Of a stretch of 64,000 bases of DNA, positions 58,259 through 64,000 are shown one piece after another (position 1 is the stretch's first letter; the number at the start of each line of letters is the position of its first letter). The position numbers and the translations under genes are program-made. The stretch comes from Candidatus Zixiibacteriota bacterium (lineage in GTDB: Bacteria > Zixibacteria > MSB-5A5 > GN15 > FEB-12), in the NCBI GenBank assembly GCA_022571845.1, contig JACZXB010000002.1, forward strand, positions 107,979 through 171,978, given 5' to 3'. The notes under the pieces were generated by a model, which saw only the letters and a program-made list of their open reading frames with translations, made no database searches and was not told the DNA's origin.

Positions 58259-61054
58259 ATGTGCAATTTTAAGTTCAAATTTCTAACTCTGATTCTTGCT
58301 TTGCTCATAGCAGTATTATTTTGTCCTTCTGCTGTTCTGGCTCAATTCTACTTCGGGAAAAACAAGGTCCAGTATACTGATTTTGACTGGCAAATAATGA
58401 CCACCGAGCATTTCAGGATTTACTTTTATACAGATGAACACGAAATCGCCCAGATTGCGGCCCAGATTGCAGAAGACTCCTACCGCGAATTAGCAATTAG
58501 ATTCAATCATGAACTAAAGCATAAGACGCCGTTTATTATTTATTCGTCACCCAACTATTTCTCACAGACGAACATAGTACCGGGCATCCTCCCCGAAGGT
58601 GTGGCCGGATTTACAGAATTTATCAAAGGCAGGGTTGTGCTGCCTTTCCACGGTTCATATCACGATTTTGACCATGTTATCAGACACGAGTTAGTGCATG
58701 TCTTTACACTTGACCTGCTTGATGCCGCCTACAACCGTCAAACATCGAGGCGCGTAGCCAGGCCGCCGCTATGGTTTACCGAAGGCTTAGCCGAGTTCTG
58801 GTCAAAAAAATGGGATACTGAAGCTGACATGATAGTCAAAGATATGGTGATAGGCGGCAAGCTCTATAGTATTCCCCAGTTGTGGCGGGTGCATGGTACT
58901 TTCTTTATGTATAAGCTGGGTGAATCAATCTGCCAGTTTATAGACTCTGCCTACGGCGAAGATAAACTGGCGCGCATCTTTGACAACTGGTATAAAGGCA
59001 AAAATTTTGATCAGGTAGTTCAGATAACACTTGGGGATAATCTGGCAACTCTCTCTAGGAAGTGGGAGTATTCCCTGAAGAAAAAATATTTTCCTCAGAT
59101 AGCCGAGCTGGGGCTGCCCAAGATGGACTCAAGGCGCGTTGTCAAAGATGGCTTCGCAGTCAAAGGAGTGCCCATCCGGCTCACTACCGATGATACGGCA
59201 AGAGATTATCTGGTTTTCAAGGCCAATAAGCTTGGTTATTCGGGGCTCTATTTGCAGCCGCTTGAAGGTCCTAAACGTGATGTCAAAACCCTCATCAAAG
59301 GAGAACGCTCTTCGGATTTTGAATCATTGCATCTGCTTCGCTCGGGAATCGACGCCAATAATTCAGGGTTAATAGTCTTTTCTTCAAAATCCAAAGAAAA
59401 AGATGTTATTTACCTCTACGATATTCATAAGAGTAAAGTCGTTCGCCGCTTCGAATTTGATTCTCTGGCGGCGGCGCGCTCTCCCAGATTCTCTCCCGAT
59501 GGGACAAAGATAGTATTTACCGGAGTAGGCACCGACGGTATCTCGGATATTTATTTGCTCGACTTAGAAACAGGCGCCTACGACAGACTATTAGCCGACA
59601 TATACTATGATATCGACCCGACTTTTTCGTTCGATGGCAGTTCGATTCTATTTTCTTCAGACAGGGCTATCGATGGTCCGGCGGGGGCGCTCAATATTTT
59701 TGAGTACGATCTGGTGACATCAACTATCAGGCAGCTAACATTCGGTCCGTTTCGCGACCAGTCGCCGGAATCGGTCGAGGATGGCCTCTATTTTTCATCG
59801 GATCGCGGCGGTACTTTTAACCTGTTCAAGTTGTCAAACGACGGCGCCCTGACGCAGCAGTCGACCTATGTAACGGGAGCGTTCGACCCGCGCCTTTCGC
59901 CGGATAAAAGCAAACTATTCTACACCGGCTACCAGGATATGTCGTTCCAGATTTACCAGATGGAAATAACGCTTGAGCCAAAAGAAATATCCCAGCCGCT
60001 GGCCTCAAAAGAAAATAACTGGCAGCCCAAAAAAATATCCAGAGCAGTCTCAAATACTTCGATAAAATACGACACCGACTATTCTTTTGATATTGCCCAG
60101 TCCGCTATCGGATTCGACCCGGTCTATGGCTCATTGGGAGGGATGCAGGTGGCAATATCCGATATGCTGGGTAATCATGCTTATCATTTTCTGCTCAGCA
60201 ACACCGCCCGATCCAAAGATCAGCTTCTGCAATCATTTAACGTCGGTGTAACTTATATCAACCGCAAGAACCAGTTAAACTGGGGCGTTGGTTTATTTCA
60301 TCTATACAATGAATATTATAATGACTTTGACCTGTTCTTTTTTGAAAGACAGGTAGGCGCACTTTCTCTGTTCAGCTATCCGATTTCAAAATTTCACCGG
60401 GTCGACTTTACCACCACCGCCAGATATTCCAAGCGCGACTTCCGCTTCGGAATCAAAAGCCGTGAAACATTTCTTCTGACACATTACATCAGCTGGGTCT
60501 ATGATAACTCTCTGTGGGATATCTCAGGGCCGATTGACGGACGCAGATATAATTTTACTCTCGGACTTTCTAATTCGCTTAGCGAAGGCCGGGCTTATAA
60601 TAAACTGGCCATGGCCGATGTCCGTCACTATTACCGGCTGGGCAGGAATTCCGCCCTGGCCAACAGATTGTTCGCTTTTACTTCGTCAGGCCTTGAGCCG
60701 CAGCGGATTTACTTTGGAGGCAGCTGGTCTTTCCGGGGCTATAGCAGGAGAGCCTTCTACACCAGGAACGTCCTGTTTGCTTCAACCGAACTGAGATTCC
60801 CCCTGATAGATAACCTCTTGATAGGTCTGCCCATCGGGAATATGGGTTTCAGGGGTATCAGAGGGGTTTTGTTTTTCGATGTCGCTTCGGCCTGGGAAAA
60901 CGACTTTGACCAGTTTATCGGCTCATTTGGAACCGGCATAAGGTTCGCCCTGGGCTACTTGGTAGTACTACGTTTCGATTTCACCCGTACCACAGATTTC
61001 AGGTCTATTTCGCCAAAAACCGACTTTGACTTTTTCTTCGGATGGAACTTCTAA
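58259..61054 (+). CDS. Secreted composite protein: gluzincin-like peptidase + TolB/WD40-like propeller + BamA-like barrel
   Basis: IRHELVHVFT and WFTEGLAEFW; SPRFSPDGTKIVFTG; FGGSWSFRGYSRRAFYTRNVLFASTELRFPL. Confidence 0.85.
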   Translation: MCNFKFKFLTLILALLIAVLFCPSAVLAQFYFGKNKVQYTDFDWQIMTTEHFRIYFYTDEHEIAQIAAQIAEDSYRELAIRFNHELKHKTPFIIYSSPNYFSQTNIVPGILPEGVAGFTEFIKGRVVLPFHGSYHDFDHVIRHELVHVFTLDLLDAAYNRQTSRRVARPPLWFTEGLAEFWSKKWDTEADMIVKDMVIGGKLYSIPQLWRVHGTFFMYKLGESICQFIDSAYGEDKLARIFDNWYKGKNFDQVVQITLGDNLATLSRKWEYSLKKKYFPQIAELGLPKMDSRRVVKDGFAVKGVPIRLTTDDTARDYLVFKANKLGYSGLYLQPLEGPKRDVKTLIKGERSSDFESLHLLRSGIDANNSGLIVFSSKSKEKDVIYLYDIHKSKVVRRFEFDSLAAARSPRFSPDGTKIVFTGVGTDGISDIYLLDLETGAYDRLLADIYYDIDPTFSFDGSSILFSSDRAIDGPAGALNIFEYDLVTSTIRQLTFGPFRDQSPESVEDGLYFSSDRGGTFNLFKLSNDGALTQQSTYVTGAFDPRLSPDKSKLFYTGYQDMSFQIYQMEITLEPKEISQPLASKENNWQPKKISRAVSNTSIKYDTDYSFDIAQSAIGFDPVYGSLGGMQVAISDMLGNHAYHFLLSNTARSKDQLLQSFNVGVTYINRKNQLNWGVGLFHLYNEYYNDFDLFFFERQVGALSLFSYPISKFHRVDFTTTARYSKRDFRFGIKSRETFLLTHYISWVYDNSLWDISGPIDGRRYNFTLGLSNSLSEGRAYNKLAMADVRHYYRLGRNSALANRLFAFTSSGLEPQRIYFGGSWSFRGYSRRAFYTRNVLFASTELRFPLIDNLLIGLPIGNMGFRGIRGVLFFDVASAWENDFDQFIGSFGTGIRFALGYLVVLRFDFTRTTDFRSISPKTDFDFFFGWNF

Positions 61055-62205
61055 TGAAACGAACTGCTCAATACTTTCTTCTTTTCATATTGCTTTTAGT
61101 TTTAGCCGGCTGTTCAAATAAGTTCAAGATGCCTCGTGAATCTATCGGTGAGCCGTCGGAATGGGCCTATTACAAATACAATATCGAAAGCGGCGGCGCC
61201 AGGCCCGGAACTTTTTCTGGGAAGCTTGATGTTGTCTGGGAGAATTCATTTCGAAACAAACCGTCCGGCCCGCTGACAATTTCTAACGGCTATTTGATCT
61301 ATCCCGGCAGCAAACGTAAAATAGAAATCTTTGAAATCGCCACTGGTTCGTCACGAGGCTATGTCCGCTCCAAAAGGCACCCCCAGTCAGGCATGATTTT
61401 TCAGGACAGTCTCGGTTTTTTTGTCGAAGCTCCCCGCTTGAGCCGGATTCGGTGTGTGAACCTTTTAAACAAGAAAAAACTCTGGCAAAGGAAAATCAAA
61501 GATGCCACCGCCGGTTTGATAATCGTTGATTCATTTTTGATTGTCAGCTCCAGCGAGGGCTCAATCTATGCTTTCAATATCAAAACAGGGGAGACCGGCT
61601 GGGTTTATCACTCAGAGACGCGTCTGGCGGCGCCTCCGAGCAGTAACGGGCATTTGATAGTGCAGACTACTGACGGCGGCAAATTACTGGTGCTAAGCGC
61701 CTCTGACGGCGAGGAAGTTTTCGTAATTGAAATCGAGGCGCCGGTCCTGGGTTCTGCTGCAATTGATGACAAAGTCTATCTGGCGGATTACAGCGGCAAT
61801 GTTTATGCGCTGGAGCTGGATAGCGGAGAGGTTGTCTGGAAAAATAAGCTCGAATCCAAATTCTGGGCGGCTCCGGCGCTTTCGGGCGGTCTGCTATATC
61901 TGGGGAGCACCGATGGAAAATTTTATGCCCTGAACTCTGACAACGGCGAGATTGTCTGGGAGTTTTCACCCGGTGATGTTATCCGCTCTTCACCAATCGT
62001 TGTCGGTGACTACGTGCTGTTCGGGACAATGTCGGGAATTTTATACAGCCTGAGAGCCGAAGATGGCTTGATTGCCGCACGTCGCGAGCTGGCCGGGTCA
62101 ATTTTATTTTCTCCTGTTTCCGATGGCCGGCATATCTTTGTGGCCACCGACAAAGGGGAGCTGCTTTGCTTGGGCTCAGCCCCTGAAACTGCCTCTATTA
62201 AATAA
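61042..62205 (+). CDS. PQQ-repeat beta-propeller lipoprotein (BamB-like)
   Basis: Lipobox LAGCS; repeated GSVYALELDSGEVVWK-type blades. Confidence 0.85.
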   Translation: MELLMKRTAQYFLLFILLLVLAGCSNKFKMPRESIGEPSEWAYYKYNIESGGARPGTFSGKLDVVWENSFRNKPSGPLTISNGYLIYPGSKRKIEIFEIATGSSRGYVRSKRHPQSGMIFQDSLGFFVEAPRLSRIRCVNLLNKKKLWQRKIKDATAGLIIVDSFLIVSSSEGSIYAFNIKTGETGWVYHSETRLAAPPSSNGHLIVQTTDGGKLLVLSASDGEEVFVIEIEAPVLGSAAIDDKVYLADYSGNVYALELDSGEVVWKNKLESKFWAAPALSGGLLYLGSTDGKFYALNSDNGEIVWEFSPGDVIRSSPIVVGDYVLFGTMSGILYSLRAEDGLIAARRELAGSILFSPVSDGRHIFVATDKGELLCLGSAPETASIK

Positions 62206-62464
62206 TAAAACATCAAGAATTTTTGCCTTTAGCAGCTAAAGCCACCTGCCATTTTGGCCGATAGACCGCCATATGTGTATTTCATGTATGACATAAACGC
62301 AGGTCAGTCTGCCATATTGTCTGTATATTTTGGCGTAAAATATAAGAAAATATTCAAGTTATTGTAATATAATGACTTAGCAACTTGGCACGAAATTTGT
62401 TTATAAGTTTGATAGAAATGGAAACTAACAAACAACATAATAGTCCAACATGGAGGATTAAAAG

Positions 62465-62923
62465 ATGAGAAGTTTAATGATTTCACCAAGCCGCAATGTT
62501 TTCCCGTTTGAAAAGATTTTCGATAATTTCTTTTCAAATTCACCGTTTCTAGAAGATGCCGGCAATATCTGCAATGTCGCGAATGCCGAAAGCAGTTTTT
62601 CACCACGGGTGAATATCACCGAAACCGATGACCAGCTTAAGCTGAACTTTGAGATGCCCGGAATCGACAAGTCCAAAATCAAAGTTACCGTAAAAAACGG
62701 CCTGCTTACTGTCAGCGGTGAGCGCAGTGTCGAGCAAAAGACAGAGACCGAAGATTTTGTGAGAAGCGAAATTTTCACCGGACAGTTCTCGCGTTCGTTT
62801 ACGCTGCCCAAGAATGTCCGGACGGACAAAATCAAAGCCGACTACAAAAACGGTATGCTGCTTATATCTCTGCCTAAGACCGAAGAGTCCAAGCCCAAAG
62901 AAATCGATATCAGCATCAACTAA
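62465..62923 (+). CDS. Hsp20/alpha-crystallin small heat-shock protein
   Basis: PRVNITETDDQLKLNFEMPGIDKSKIKVTVKNGLLTVSGER. Confidence 0.95.
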   Translation: MRSLMISPSRNVFPFEKIFDNFFSNSPFLEDAGNICNVANAESSFSPRVNITETDDQLKLNFEMPGIDKSKIKVTVKNGLLTVSGERSVEQKTETEDFVRSEIFTGQFSRSFTLPKNVRTDKIKADYKNGMLLISLPKTEESKPKEIDISIN

Positions 62924-62972
62924 GCTGTTTCTAATTTGATTCACTTACAGTAGTTGCAGTTAATGAGAGCAA

Positions 62973-63008
62973 GGCCGGTTGTATTAAATGACAACCGGTC
63001 TTTTTTTT
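62973..63008 (+). terminator. Rho-independent terminator after hsp20
   Basis: GGCCGGTTGT-attaaatg-ACAACCGGTC + T8. Confidence 0.85.
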
Positions 63009-63070
63009 GCCCGGGGTTTATGAGACGAAAAAATATTGAAGAGGCATATTAGAATTGAGCAGGGTTTATT

Positions 63071-63162
63071 CTGTCATTGTGAGCCCTGATGAAATCGGGG
63101 TGTGGCAATCACAATCGACAAAAGACGAGATTGCTTCGTTGCTTCGCTCCTCGCAATGACTG
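63071..63162. repeat. MITE-like element R3, second copy (inverted relative to 2863-2953)
   Basis: ctgtcattgtgagccctgatgaaatcggggtgtggcaatc...gattgcttcgttgcttcgctcctcgcaatgactg. Confidence 0.85.
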
Positions 63163-63217
63163 TAATGACTGTATTGTGCTTACAGCTCTGATTAGTCCAT
63201 CCACGCCTATGCATTCT

Positions 63218-63243
63218 TCACCCTGAGCTTGTCGAAGGGTGAC
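63218..63243. repeat. Short R4-like repeat TCACCCTGAGCTTGTCGAAGGGTGAC
   Basis: Shares ends (CACCCTGAGC...GTCGAAGGGT) with 3326-3374. Confidence 0.65.
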
Positions 63244-63250
63244 ATATCAA

Positions 63251-63286
63251 GGGGCAGCTGAGGACACGCCATAGGCGGCCGCCCAC
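63251..63286. repeat. Repeat family R5, second copy
   Basis: ggggcagctgaggacacgccataggcggccgcccac. Confidence 0.75.
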
Positions 63287-63353
63287 GTGATTTTCTTTTG
63301 GTCGCCCACTGCTTGCAGTGGGATCCTCTAATCCAGCAGAAATCTCCAGGCAC

Positions 63354-63382
63354 GTAGGGCAAAACCCTTTAGCGGTTTTGCC
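63354..63382 (+). repeat. REP element copy 8 (compensatory stem variant)
   Basis: gtagggcaaaaccctttagcggttttgcc. Confidence 0.9.
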
Positions 63383-63402
63383 TAATAGTAAAAGAAAGAT
63401 TT

Positions 63403-63430
63403 GGCAGAACCACTTCGGGTTCTGCCCTAC
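63403..63430 (-). repeat. REP element copy 9
   Basis: ggcagaaccacttcgggttctgccctac. Confidence 0.9.
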
Positions 63431-63490
63431 GAGAACTAAGAAAGTGATTGTATTATAGACCACCGCGACCTTATAATTACAGCATAAATT

Positions 63491-63775
63491 ATGACAGACC
63501 AAAATTTCCAGCGCCAGGGCAACGACATTTACACTTCGGTAACGATTCCGTTCACCGAGGCGATTCTCGGTACTAAAGTGAATATCAAAACACTCAGCAA
63601 GACCGTCTCGCTCTCTGTGCCTGCCGGCACCCAGCCGGGGACGATACTTCGCCTAAACGGCCAGGGCCTGGCAGTCACCGGAACATCGGGCGATCTCTTT
63701 GTCGAAATAAACGTATCCCTGCCCAAAACGCTGACAGACGAGGAGAGGAAGATTATAGAGGAGTGGGAGGAGTAA
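63491..63775 (+). CDS. DnaJ C-terminal substrate-binding domain only (no J domain)
   Basis: DIYTSVTIPFTEAILGTKVNIKTL...VPAGTQPGTILRLNGQGLAV...GDLFVEINVSLPKTLTDEERKIIEE. Confidence 0.85.
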   Translation: MTDQNFQRQGNDIYTSVTIPFTEAILGTKVNIKTLSKTVSLSVPAGTQPGTILRLNGQGLAVTGTSGDLFVEINVSLPKTLTDEERKIIEEWEE

Positions 63776-63776
63776 A

Positions 63777-64000
63777 TTGTTTGATTGGATATGGGACAAT
63801 AAACTTTGGGTGGCTTCGAGCATCGTTTTTCCTATTGCAATTTGGCTGGTCAATAAGTGGTCTAGACCACGTCTGCGACTGAAGCTGTCAGATGGGAAAT
63901 ACACAACTATAAAGAACCCTCATACAGGGTTCAAATTTCAATGGGCACGAGCTGATGTCAATACAAGGTCGAGACGAATGATTAAGAACTGCCGTACATA
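63777..64000 (+). CDS. Hypothetical protein, 3' truncated by window end (possible TTG start)
   Basis: Open frame LFDWIWDNKLWVASSIVFPIAIWLVNKWSRPRLRLKLSDGKYTTIKNPHTGFKFQ... Confidence 0.5.
   Translation, partial: MFDWIWDNKLWVASSIVFPIAIWLVNKWSRPRLRLKLSDGKYTTIKNPHTGFKFQWARADVNTRSRRMIKNCRT

Noticed and set aside
63218-63502. 94-aa minus-strand ORF upstream of the DnaJ C-terminal ORF
   Set aside because: Translates REP, R5 and R4 repeat sequence (KTAKGFCPTCLE...); not a credible protein.

Overview
The window is a ~64 kb bacterial chromosome segment, probably from the FCB group. A Zixibacteria-like assignment is my inference from gene content and dockerin-like 'ILDLTYLVDFIFRGG' tails. The backbone is housekeeping: rpsB-tsf-pyrH-frr, uppS-cdsA, uvrC, xseAB-ispA-dxs-nadK, and tRNA-Thr-tuf followed by the S10/spc/alpha ribosomal superoperon through rplQ with no rpsD. 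It continues with plsY-gpsA, surE, apt, envelope, exopolysaccharide and outer-membrane genes, hsp20 and an orphan DnaJ C-terminal domain. Five tRNAs were read: Gly-TCC, Thr-GGT, Pro-GGG, Pro-CGG, Arg-CCT. Between these genes lie non-coding islands built from several short repeat families. The best candidate for an under-described system is a REP/RAYT system. Nine hairpin elements (8 with both arms, 1 half copy) all carry the GTAG foot typical of REP sequences. A RAYT transposase gene sits between two inverted REPs. A 37-bp duplication of the tRNA-Gly 3' end brackets that locus. A second RAYT 3' remnant shows that the resident RAYT has an in-frame TGG->TAG stop. Other observations include a 3x96-bp repeat extending rpsC, a sigma-54 regulator with an altered Walker B motif, a UppS with Glu->Val in the RTSGE motif, a GT9-HAD fusion, and a peptidase/propeller/BamA-like composite protein.
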